Of a DNA stretch of 64,000 nt, positions 35,097 through 45,482 are shown one piece after another. The stretch comes from Pyrocephalus nanus (taxonomy: Eukaryota; Chordata; Aves; Passeriformes; Tyrannidae). Numbering within the stretch: position 1 is the stretch's first letter; each line of letters begins with the position of its first letter. Position numbers and translations under genes: made by a program. Below the pieces are notes generated by a model, which saw only the letters and a program-made list of their open reading frames with translations, did no database searches and was not told where the DNA came from. Location of the stretch: positions 5,051,501 through 5,115,500 of the forward strand of contig CM076277.1 in assembly GCA_038380795.1 (NCBI GenBank), written 5' to 3'.

Positions 35097-38000
35097 TTTT
35101 TTTTAATAATTTGTTTACGGAAACAACCGGAGAGGTCAATAAACTTCAACAAAGAATGACTAAATCAAAGTTACAAAAAATGTAAGACTCTAAGTACACT
35201 AGTATATGGCTAATGTTGCTGTAATCACCCCAAAGTGCCAGGGCATGGAAACATTTCTCAAAAGGGGAGAAAACATCTGCTGGCACATTGCCCCTTGGGT
35301 AGGTCCAATATATAACCCAATGAAGAGACTGTGCAAGAGGTGCAGGATCTGCTGGGCTGTCAGGCACGAGCACTGCCCTTCCTTACAGACACACTAACCT
35401 GGGTTCCCCATTGCTTCCCCATTGCACAGGGTATAAAGTAACCAAAGTGCAAGGTAAGGGAGAAACCGGTCCCAGTCTGCCCTTTCTGGGTCAGTCACTT
35501 TCAATTTCCAGCTACAAAAGCAATTCCATCGACATGTACCAGCAGAGGCAGAGGAAACACATTTTCCAGTTTTTATTTGTTGTTAAAAATCACATTTTTC
35601 TTTTAAAGGGAACCCCACAGCTTTCCTATCCTTCAGTGACTAGGGATGCTGAGCTTCTGCCCTTTGGAGGTGTCACTGGGAAGTCCTTGCCCGGGCTTGG
35701 GGGCCCTGCAGCTCCAGCAGCTGCCCTGGGCTTTTGGAAAAGGAGGGCCTAAGGCTGCTCCTGGCCCTGGAAAATGTGGAGCAGCCCCGATGTGCAACAC
35801 AGCCCCGGGTCCTTCTCTGGGTGTGGAGTCATTGTTAATCAGCACTTGTGACAGTGCCCCTGATGTTTTCTCTCCTTTCAGGAACTGCTTCCCTTGCCTG
35901 ATGAGAGAGCAGCATTCTGCTGCAGGAAGTTGGGGTGTGTTTTTTTAATGCTAATCTAGTTGGAAAGCGAGTTTGGTTGGTAGCTGTGGCTGGCCTTTCT
36001 GAGTACAGTACCATGGCTTCATAATTCAAAGTAACATGGAGATGCCGCTCCCCCACCCCCCAAGCACACCAGTGGGGAATGGTTCAATGCAAAAGCAATT
36101 TTCTGCACCCACCACCAAAAAGCCAGAGAAAGGGGAAAAAATGTTCTTCTTTGTCACAAGCCAACAGAAGTGACATAAACAAAATAAATCCCAGGGGTTG
36201 CAGGAGCCAACGGTACGTGGCTAATGGTACGAGGAGGCAGTGAAACATTACAGGAAGAAGAGTCATAAAAGGGCAGAGCTCCTGAATGAAATAGAGAGAT
36301 TAGAGAAGAATGGGTGAATTGCCTCAAATATTGGTTACCAAAAGGCCCAGAGGTTGTGCCACAATCCAAGGTAACCATTGGCCCATGTGCTAGTAGTGTC
36401 CTCCCAGCATCAGAAAGCCCCTGGACCAAGGGCTGAGAGCACTGAACTGTGGGGCTGGGGTTGTGGTCCTGCTGTAGGGACAGTCACCTGTGAATTTGGG
36501 ATGCCACCTGTGGCATCAAGTCCACAACGAGTGAACTGATGTGGACGGATGCTCAGTCAAGTTTGGAATGACATGTTTGTCATCCTCTTGATGGAAGGAT
36601 TTGCTCCTTTCCCAGGCTTTCACTGACCTGCCTTGGTTTCCCATTCTCTCACCCCATTGGTTTCCTTGGAGGTACCGTGGGCAGACACCTCCAGCCCTGA
36701 GGTCATACAAAGCTATTGGTTTTCCATTAGTTTTTAGAGATATGGGTCCAAATTCTTTACTGGTCTAAATGGGCTTTTACTTACAGCAGCAAAGAATTTG
36801 GCATTTCACGCAAATTTGGCTCCCTGGTTTCCATGAAGCTCTGGTTTGGAGGGGTCTTTGTACTGAGTCCAGCCTGATTATTAATTTCTGAAGGAAGTGT
36901 CACTGCAGCCTTGAAAAGACCCCTTTAAAAACAAAGGTTAATCCTTGTTCAGTCCTGCACAGCATCAATAGTATTACTTCTAGTTAAAAAGAAAAAGGAA
37001 GCTTTTGCTTTCTCTTCTAAGCCTCTAGACTGAAAATTCCTTGTGCGATGAAGCCAGAATCAAGCAAAGCAAAATTCTGAGTAGTATTTACAGATATGAA
37101 CACTTGTGGCACCCAACCATTGGTGTCAAAGGACACTTATTGTGGCTTAGGTAACACCAGCAACAAAGGGGATACACACCCTGGATGCAGACTTTCAGTT
37201 TTCCTAAGGTTTCCTTTGTCTGGCCAAGACAAAGTTTCAGTGCAAGAGCCTAAATGTGATCAGCATGGGGTATGAGACATGCTGGAAAAGAAACATCTCT
37301 TCTTCAGAGGGCTGGTTGGTATTTGGGGTGTTCCTGTCCTGGTGTGGGAGGTTTAAGTTAAGACTGGTGTGACTGGAAGCTTTCTATGGTTTTGTTGACT
37401 ATGGTCAAACAAACTTGCTGACATGGAAGGTGCCTTTTGAAGAGACTTTTTATGTGATTGTTGATGATAGATATGGGGGGCTATTGCATTAACTGCTTCC
37501 CAGAACAGAAAAATCCTACCCAACTTTAATACCTTCATGTGTGAACAGGCCCTGCTGATAATTAATAACATGCAAAACTGGGTCTACTGGTTATTCTGTT
37601 CATTGGAGTGGTATCTGGACTTTCTGAAACACACTTTTTCCCAAATTAAATCTGTTTCAGGTTTATTGGCTACTGTGGTGGACACGTAAGGAAAATCACA
37701 CAAGCAAACGAAAGGAAACGGAACCAAAACTCCATCTTTGGCAAAAACATGATCACTAACCAGACTAGTGGGTGCATTCAAAAGGAGATGTCTGTGCAGA
37801 GCTACAGAGCCCTAAAATTACATGAAATTACAGAGCAGGTCTGAAGCTCTTCATCATGTTAAACTTCACCAGGCCATGAGATAGCTTCAGGATGCACATT
37901 TATCTCATGGACTTTTTATTCAGTTTCTGTCAGGGTACAGCTGTAAAGGGAGCAAGGAGGATCATTAAGTAAGCAGGTACATGGACAAACTTGACCATAA

Positions 38001-38679
38001 CTAAATGAAAATCCGGTCCCTTTCTGAATGTTTATGTTCAGGTTTCTCATTCCTCCGTAATTTTTTCTCATCTCCTGATTTTCTCTGGGACCAAAAATAA
38101 AAATTCCAAAGGCCAGTGGGGAATAAAAGTCTTGACACTTCTGTTTTAACCCAGGAAAAACATCCCTGAAGGTGGGAGCGTTGCCTGAGCATTGTCAGGT
38201 CACTGCCTTAAAGTAAGAGCCTGATTTTCGATGCTTATCCCAACTCCATCACAATTATTAGGACAGTCAGATTCATATCCTGTCTCTTCTTTATGTTCTC
38301 AGTTTAATCAGTGTGAATCTGGAAGAACACTGCAGCCAGTGGTGCTGGCTGACACCTCCCCTGCCATCACCGAGGGCAGGGTCTGGCCTGCCCTGTGTTT
38401 CTCAGTTTCCATAGGCAGTCTCTGGTTAGTTTTAAGTACCACAAACAGGAAAATACAAAAACATGACAACATCAGACAAACTCCGTGACCTTTCGCAGAC
38501 GCACTTCCAGGAGGGATGTTGCAGGTGTTGATCAGAACAGAAGAGAATAATGACAACAAAAAAGGTTGGGGGATCAGCTGTGTAAATGAACACCAAGAAA
38601 GCATCTAATATATTGTTCTGTAATACAAAAAGAAGAAATCTGACTTGATTGCCCTATTATAAATTTGCTAAAAATACAG

Positions 38680-38721
38680 ATATATATTTATATTTTTATA
38701 TATATATATAATTTTTTTTTT
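38680..38721. repeat. (TA)n-rich tract in the KCNB1 3' UTR
   Basis: Alternating TA with short T runs. Confidence 0.88.
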
Positions 38722-39551
38722 AAATCTGAACAGAAAAATAGACTACTCTGGAATGCATGAAAGTCACATGACTTTTCCATACATCAGATACTTATAAAGC
38801 CAACACAATGGCAAGCAGGAGGTACAGAGGTTACTAGAACTTCTGTACTTTATTCAAGAACTATTTAAAGCCATATTCTCCCCAAGTGGGTGATCCGAAA
38901 GCAACCCAAGGTAACACTAGTCCAGTCTGATTACCGTAAGCAGAAGTGACTGACCAAACATGAAGGAGTTGGAGCTAATTTGGAGTGACCAGGGAAGCCC
39001 AACTCCCCACGTCGTTCCCGGCTGGGCTGTGCAGGAGGGCACTGGTGCCACATGGTTCTCCATCGCTCGACTACTTTATTCAGTAATTCTATAATTCGCT
39101 TTAAAATGAGGTGTTGAAAACTAGTGGAGATCACGTTATGTGGAGCTTACCAACAGAGAGAGAACGTGGCTTTAGAAACCTTGTCTTTGCAATGAGTCAT
39201 ACATACCCTTGCTATTTACTATAAACTGTACCGGTCATAATTCTGTCAAGACATAAATATACAATAGGTACAAATATTAACAATACATTACAATTTTACA
39301 GAAGAGAATAACTGTTTTCCTTAGAAATGTGTATCTTATTAGCTGCAAGGGAAGAAAAGGCTACAGTTTATCACAGCCATAGTTGCCAAAGAAACCGATG
39401 GCCTCGGATGTGTTTCTGCGTGACTCGCACAGGCGGATATTCCCCGGCATTTGACACACGGCATGTTCAGGAAGGGAATGTGCGTTCCACGGGTTTTCTT
39501 TTCCTCTCTCTCTCTCTCTCTTTTTATTTTTTTTTCCTCCTTTCTTCTACC

Positions 39552-39557
39552 TTTATT
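39552..39557 (-). terminator. KCNB1: Internal KCNB1 polyadenylation signal candidate
   Basis: On the - strand this reads GTCAATAAAGG, about 3.9 kb after the stop codon. It is canonical in sequence, and use cannot be judged. Similar AATAAA matches on the same strand lie at 38849-38854 and 40291-40296. Confidence 0.3.
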
Positions 39558-39800
39558 GACTCTCGAACCTTTCAGAAAAATGTGGATTTCACAGGAGACT
39601 CTTTTGTTTTGGGTTGTTTTCTGGTTTTTGTTTTTTGTTTTTTTGTGTTTTTTTTTTTTTCCATAAGTGTGCTTAGGTGAAGTTTCTAAGAAAAGGCACT
39701 GAGAAATCTACTGCAATGTCACGGCTTTTTTCCTCTGTTCAAGGCTAAAACTCAAAGAATCTTTGCCTCCTGGTTAAGAAAACTGCACCCACTCCTTCCA

Positions 39801-39840
39801 CACATATATATATGTTCTATATATATATATTTATAGATAT
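39801..39840. repeat. (AT)n tract in the KCNB1 3' UTR
   Basis: Two AT blocks separated by GTTC. Confidence 0.88.
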
Positions 39841-42091
39841 GTATTAAAAACAATGTTGATGGTGTAGGATACAAGCAAGCGCAGACATCATACGTACATA
39901 GTCCTTTCAAGCATGAAGTCTTCTGCAGCAGCAGGTGAGGCTCTGTCAGCTTGCTTGATGCATGGTGCACAGTAAATTCGCAGACCTGAATGCCAAATAT
40001 CAGTGATTAAACTGCACACTTTAGCTTGATGCAGGAGATACCGCCTATTTTCCCCAACTGTTATGAACTTTGGGAAACATGGATCAAACAAACTATAAAA
40101 TTAAATTGTCTTTCTAGGGCCTATAGGATTTGGTGAGCATTATGTTTTCAAAGCACTGCCTTTCCTTTGCAATGAGTACAGATTTAGTCTATCAAAGCTT
40201 TAGGTCAGAGTAGATTTCCCAGTGCTTACATTATATATATGTGTATTATGCACACACACACATATATAGATACATACTTCATATTCAGACTTTATTTCAT
40301 TAAAATAAATTAAACATACTTCCTTTTTAATTGGGCACAAAATGAGAGCTACATCTTCATACACAAATAAGAAAGAAATGCTCTTCAAGCATATTATATG
40401 CTTAATTTTTAATTATTTGCTTTCTATAAGAAATCTATAGGACTTTGGCTATTCAGACTTAAAAGGTAGATTTTTAATGATACTTTTGAATTTGGCTTTC
40501 AAAAGTGACTCAATAAAATGCTACTTTAAAGGTAGGACTAAATAGATGACATAAGGTGTGTGTCATGAGTGATCACACAAGGCAGACAGAGGGCCTTTGG
40601 TTACAAGGAGAGTTGCACCAGTTGATTATCAGATAAAAAATGATAGAATTGTTGATCTATACATTTTTGTCAGTGCCATCTATAAACCAAATACATCAAT
40701 TTGGATGAGAGTGCGGTAAATACTACACTATATGGCTATATTTAAATATGTTTGCTTTTGTGATATGTAAAATATGACTTTTTTTTCCACATGAAAGCAT
40801 CAGCTCTAAAAATATTTAACTTGGAAATCACTATTACTTACTTTATCAAAAAAATTTTCCCTGATTTTTCTTCTTTTTACATTTGTGCAGATGGCAGACA
40901 TGAATGATCACTGAAACACAGAGATTATGTTAAGACTGTTCTCCTTAAGATTTCTCGTTGCTGCTCCGTGGCCTCAGAAAGCCACAGAATAAATCAGTAT
41001 TTAAAGCTTATCTGCTGGAAAGTCACTTTACTTTTTCATGTCAACTCAATCTTAACTAGTATCTCAGCAACACGTCGGTTCCTCTAAGTACACTTGTATT
41101 TACTATGGCCAAATCCTAAAGTCCTTCACCAGGCAGAGAGCCCACTCAGAGGAACGGTGGTTTAGGCTGCGGGAAGGCGGAGTAAAAGCGAACAAACCTC
41201 AGGAACTGGCCCTGTGTAAATACCCTGTGGAGTGCACGGCACCTGGGGCCTCTTTTTGGGTACCTTCCGCGTCACTCTTTGCGCGGCTCGAGGTCTCTCT
41301 CTGCCGGCGGGTAATTCCCGAGGGGGTGGCTCGGGTCTTACTCGCACCTTCCCAGGGTCTCGCCTTGCAAGGGCGGCTCTGAGCGGGTCCCTCGGCTGGT
41401 CCCACCGCCCGGGGCCGAGCAGAGCAGAGTCACTCCACTGCATGGACAACTCGTGCCAAGGAGACACCTAACAAAGCTCTCACTGCAACCCACAGTAGTT
41501 GCTAAAACAGGTTATGTGCTTATTGCTTTTGTCCGTACATGCTGCGTTCACCACTAGGGTTACAGACAGGAGTGCGGCACGGCCTGGACGGACAGACGGT
41601 ACATTCAGGACTAACCAACGGCTTGGTTTTACAATAGGAAGGAACAAAACGCAGCGGACTTGAGCGGCTTGGGGGGGGGGGGTGTCTTCCTCCCACCTGT
41701 GCCTCCGCTCCCGCGTCCCGTGTCTCAGCTCGTCCCCGGACCTGCTGCCTGCAGATCGCTACACGCCCCGGCAGGAACTCGGAATAGGTCAGGAAACGCT
41801 CATCGACAGTTATTTACAGTTGAGTTTTACAGTAGAAACAGAGAACAACAGAAAAGATTACCATCACAGTTATCACAGGACAGGTTGTGACTTGCTACAG
41901 GTGTGTAACAAATCACAGTCACAACAGGAGGCACAAATTAAAGTAGTGCTTGGTTAAAGTGCTTGATTGTTACACTCTGCTATCCTACTCCAGCATCGCA
42001 ACAACGACAACAAAAAGTCAACGTAAAGTGCTTTTCCCCCCCCAAGATTAAAAACCAAAGACAAATTATTTCCTACACAATTTGACATAAC

Positions 42092-42097
42092 TTTATT
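42092..42097 (-). terminator. KCNB1: Proximal KCNB1 polyadenylation signal
   Basis: On the - strand this reads CAATAAAG, about 1.37 kb after the stop codon, followed by a GU-bearing stretch (GTTATGTCAAATTGTGTAGG). It would give a short 3' UTR isoform. Confidence 0.45.
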
Positions 42098-42164
42098 GAA
42101 ACAATAATATTTTAAAAACCTAGGCTGGTGGCTGCTAGTTCTGTTCACTTAAAATGGTCAGATC

Positions 42165-42212
42165 TTTTTTTTTTTTTCTTTTTCTCTTTTTTTTTTTTTT
42201 TTCTTTTCTCTT
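42165..42212. repeat. T-rich tract (A-rich in KCNB1 mRNA)
   Basis: Forty-eight bases of almost pure T, with a few C, inside the inferred KCNB1 3' UTR. It lies 70 bases before the proximal polyadenylation signal in transcript order. Confidence 0.93.
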
Positions 42213-43463
42213 GTTTCACTTAAAAATGACTGGATGTTATTAAAACGTCAGGCCTGATTCTCCTGCCTCTCGCAGCTGCTTCACGCCACGGCTCTGCAGG
42301 AGCCTCTCCTGTCCAACCTCCCGGCGAGAGGGAGCACAGCCAGGCCCGGGACGGGTCACTAATGAATCCCTCTTTTTGCATATTTATGTAACACTTGCAT
42401 ATCTTTCACTGCGCTGCTCGGGCGCAAAAAGCTTCGGACCGACCTGTTCCTCTCCTACGCCAAGGGCGAGACTCTGGCTGGCGGGAAGGGGAGGCCGGGC
42501 AGCCATCCCGGCGCCCTCAGCGTGTGCCAAGGGCCTGGCCGCGCTCACCGTCCCCGCGGGCAGCGCAGCCACATCTCCCTCCCCACCCAGGGCGAGAGCC
42601 GAGCTCTCCTTCCAGCCCTGCGCTCCCCGGCACCGGGAAGGGGGTTCTGGCTGCGGTGCCCCCTGGAGAGTCCTGCTTCTGCATGGCTCCTTCACACCTT
42701 CCCACGTGGGCCGTGGGCCCCCGAGGGCCACGCGCTGGCCCCGGGGCAGGTACCGGCTTTTAGCAGAGGGTCAGTGCAAGTTTCACTATGTCCTAGGGGA
42801 TGTTTGGGATTAGATACAAGTGGTGCAACTCACCCTGCTGATATTTCAAAAGAAAACATCAGGTCCTACGGGATATCGGATTGTTAAACACACACAGAGC
42901 ATTTTAATAATTGGTTTCTCTAGACCATTATTTGTTTAAAATGGTTTTCACTCGGATTTTCCAATAATGCAAGTGTTCCCTGTTACCTTTAGACATAATA
43001 TCCATCAGAGAAAGCTGTAGATGGGGAACAGCTGCCCTGAAGCAGTGAGCATTGTGTTTTTGAAAGCTTTATACCAACCCCAGCAATTTATTCCAGAGTT
43101 CAAATCTGGCTGCCTTGGCATCCTTTATGGAACTAATGCAAATCAGATGTTAATATTTCCAAAAGGAGCTCTAGCGTTCAAGGGGAATGGATGGATATTT
43201 GGTCACATTGGCTTCACTGGACAACATGAAAGGAGATCAATGTGTGATCATGATTTGCAATCCTTACTTTTGACTGATGTGGGCAATGTCTTTAGAGTTG
43301 TTTCAGAGAAGGACATTTTCACAAACCCACACTGGACCTCCCCCAGACTTTTAGAAACAAGTGGCTTGTTTCAGCCAAGTTCATGCCATGCAGAAGCTCT
43401 TTTGTTTGTGTTGACTGAAAAGATATTCCTTTAAACTTTCAGTAAGTTCTTTTGTAGCCCACC

Positions 43464-45482
43464 TCAGATGCTTTGATCATGTGTGTTAGCATGTCCTCCA
43501 CTGCCTGGTAATACATGGACTTCTGGGGAAATGTGATTTTCTAGTCTGACAGTCTCCTGATTGCCCTGGGTTCTTCCAGTGATACCTTCCATAGAGTAAA
43601 TGCAGTTCTGCCCTATCAGCTTAGGGGAGGTGGGTAAAGCAGCAGCTTCTAGATGGTTCTTCTCTGTTCTATAAACATGGTCCTTTTGCTTTAGATAGCC
43701 ACTGTTTGTAACATTGTACTTGGGACTCACATTTCCGGGCGGACTTGAATCATACATCAGCTGACCTTCATCATCAGTGTCAGCGTCTATATATTTGTGA
43801 ATACCAGCATCGTGGAAGTTGAAAGCTATGGCTGCCTGTGACTCCGGTGACTTTGGGGGGGTTCTCGCGCTCGCAGTTGTGTAGACTGAGGTTTCGGGGC
43901 TCATGAGAGATCTGTCAGAGAGTAAGGAAGTATCTGTGGCAGCAGCAGCTCCCCGGCTCTTGAGAGAGTCTGGATATATCCTCAGTACATTTGATGCTGG
44001 TACTAATGTGCTGGTGTCCTCTTCCATGAAGTTGACTTTCAGAGATCTTAGTTTTAAAGGGTTACTGGCCTTTATGGAGCTTTTGGGACTTTCAATGAAA
44101 AAAGCAGACCGGTGGCTGCCTTCGGAGCTTGGGTTCATTTCCACATACCTGGCACCGCTCCCCTCTGGCCTGCTCTGCTCCTGAATGATGTTAATGCCAC
44201 CCTTGCAGGGCAGGGTGGTGAGCGGGCTGTGGGAGAACCGCCCGGCGTCGGGGAACTCTGCCGCACAGCTTATGAAGCTGTCGATGCTGGACATGCTCCT
44301 CATGTCAACGATCCCGTCAGTGCGAGTTGTCAGCAGGGGCACCATAGGGCCGGGAAGGGCTTCCATTTCCAGCTCTTCCTTTTGCCTTCCAGGCTGACTC
44401 GACTCTTTAGTGTTAAGGTTCGGCTGGGACTGAGTCTTTGCCATTTTGTTGTACATGTCCTCAAGCTGCTGGACGTTCAAGTGCTGGGGACTTGAAGATG
44501 ACCTGGCTTTTTCTGGGGATCCTGGTTCCTTAGTTTCAAAAGATTTACTAGAGCTAGTTTCAGAAAGGGTTCTCTTGGTCCATTTCCATCTGCTGGGAGA
44601 TAAATGATTGTCCTGAACTTTATCCTTTTTGGTTATGCTTTCTCCATTCTTTTCAACCACAATGTCCATGAGTTCTATGCTGCGGGCAAACGCGTCCTTC
44701 ATGTTCATGGAAACAATACTGCCATTCCTTTTTGCTCTTTCAAGAGCTTCCCTGCGCTTAATGGCTTTCTCCTGCCTCTTCTGCTCTTTGTAGAACTCAG
44801 AGAAGTTATTGACAATAATTGGGATGGGAAGAGCAATCACCAGCACACCAGCAATGCAGCACAGTCCTCCTACTATTTTACCTAAAAGAGTTTTGGGGTA
44901 GATGTCTCCGTAGCCTACTGTTGTCATGGTGATTGTTGCCCACCAGAATGAAGCTGGGATGCTCTTGAATTTTGTATCATCCTCGTCCTTTTCTGCAAAA
45001 AACACTAAACTGGAAAAGATCATAATGCCCATGGCCAAAAACAAGATGAGTAATCCAAGCTCATTGTAACTCCTCCTGAGTGTAAACCCCAAGGACTGTA
45101 AACCCGTTGAGTGCCGGGCGAGCTTTAGAATCCGGAGTATCCTCATAATCCGAAATATTTGGACCACTCGTCGTACGTTTTGGAACTGAAGTACACTTTT
45201 GTTGGATTCAGTGAGGAAGATAGTGACATAGTAGGGTAAGATAGCCAGCAAATCTATAGCATTCAGGGGGCCTTTGAAAAACTTCCATTTCTTAGGTGAG
45301 GAGAGGAACCGCAGGAGGTATTCCATTGTAAACCATGCAATGCACACTGCTTCCACGTGGGCAAGCTGGGGGTTATCTGTGGTCTGCCCAAATTCATCCA
45401 CGCCTTGTAGTTCAGGAAGTGTGTTAAGGGACAAGGCAATTGTAGATAGTACAATAAACATGATGGAAATGATTGCCAAAAT
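43464..45482 (-). CDS. KCNB1: Voltage-gated potassium channel Kv2.1 (KCNB1), second and last coding exon
   Basis: This exon encodes the last 672 residues of the delayed-rectifier channel. The acceptor on the - strand is CTTTCCTTTCCAG followed by ATT TTG GCA, and the exon ends DQSI-TGA. Visible, in exon numbering: most of S1 (1-23), S2 (about 41-60), S3 (about 72-90), S4 with regularly spaced arginines (about 103-120), S5 (about 141-162), the pore with TVGYGD (187-192), S6 with PIP (about 201-226), and a long cytoplasmic tail. The tail carries the proximal restriction and clustering motif, [12 protein letters not shown] (about 398-409), which in Kv2 channels binds ER VAP proteins at ER-plasma membrane junctions. 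It matches human KCNB1 through the tail (for example [21 protein letters not shown]), which rules out KCNB2. Human KCNB1 also has two coding exons (about 858 residues); exon 1 (N-terminus, T1 domain) is off the right edge. No break is seen. Confidence 0.97.
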   Translation of the reverse strand: MLAIISIMFIVLSTIALSLNTLPELQGVDEFGQTTDNPQLAHVEAVCIAWFTMEYLLRFLSSPKKWKFFKGPLNAIDLLAILPYYVTIFLTESNKSVLQFQNVRRVVQIFRIMRILRILKLARHSTGLQSLGFTLRRSYNELGLLILFLAMGIMIFSSLVFFAEKDEDDTKFKSIPASFWWATITMTTVGYGDIYPKTLLGKIVGGLCCIAGVLVIALPIPIIVNNFSEFYKEQKRQEKAIKRREALERAKRNGSIVSMNMKDAFARSIELMDIVVEKNGESITKKDKVQDNHLSPSRWKWTKRTLSETSSSKSFETKEPGSPEKARSSSSPQHLNVQQLEDMYNKMAKTQSQPNLNTKESSQPGRQKEELEMEALPGPMVPLLTTRTDGIVDMRSMSSIDSFISCAAEFPDAGRFSHSPLTTLPCKGGINIIQEQSRPEGSGARYVEMNPSSEGSHRSAFFIESPKSSIKASNPLKLRSLKVNFMEEDTSTLVPASNVLRIYPDSLKSRGAAAATDTSLLSDRSLMSPETSVYTTASARTPPKSPESQAAIAFNFHDAGIHKYIDADTDDEGQLMYDSSPPGNVSPKYNVTNSGYLKQKDHVYRTEKNHLEAAALPTSPKLIGQNCIYSMEGITGRTQGNQETVRLENHISPEVHVLPGSGGHANTHDQSI

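Larger units (their letters stand above)
35080..43463 (-). other. KCNB1: KCNB1 long 3' UTR (inferred)
   Basis: No gene occupies the 8.4 kb after the KCNB1 stop. On the - strand the sequence is AU-rich, with several AAUAAA signals and uninterrupted UTR-like character down to a good distal signal near 35091. Mammalian KCNB1 mRNAs have 3' UTRs of many kilobases (family knowledge), so a similar UTR is expected. It contains AT microsatellites (38680-38721, 39801-39840, 40225-40272), a (CT)n tract at 39503-39521, and two CpG-rich blocks near 41150-41450 and 42240-42770. The exact end is inferred. Confidence 0.6.

Noticed and set aside
42376..42813. 145-codon + strand frame in the CpG-rich part of the KCNB1 3' UTR
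   Set aside because: Open because stop codons are rare in GC-rich sequence; overlapping frames on both strands are equally open.
43021..43434. 137-codon + strand frame ending just before the KCNB1 stop
   Set aside because: It lies antisense to the KCNB1 3' UTR and has no recognisable domain. Its length is within chance for a single frame in 64 kb. Conservation of the UTR could mimic coding constraint.
45263..45454. Small - strand frames inside the KCNB1 exon
   Set aside because: Shadow frames of the strongly supported KCNB1 coding frame.
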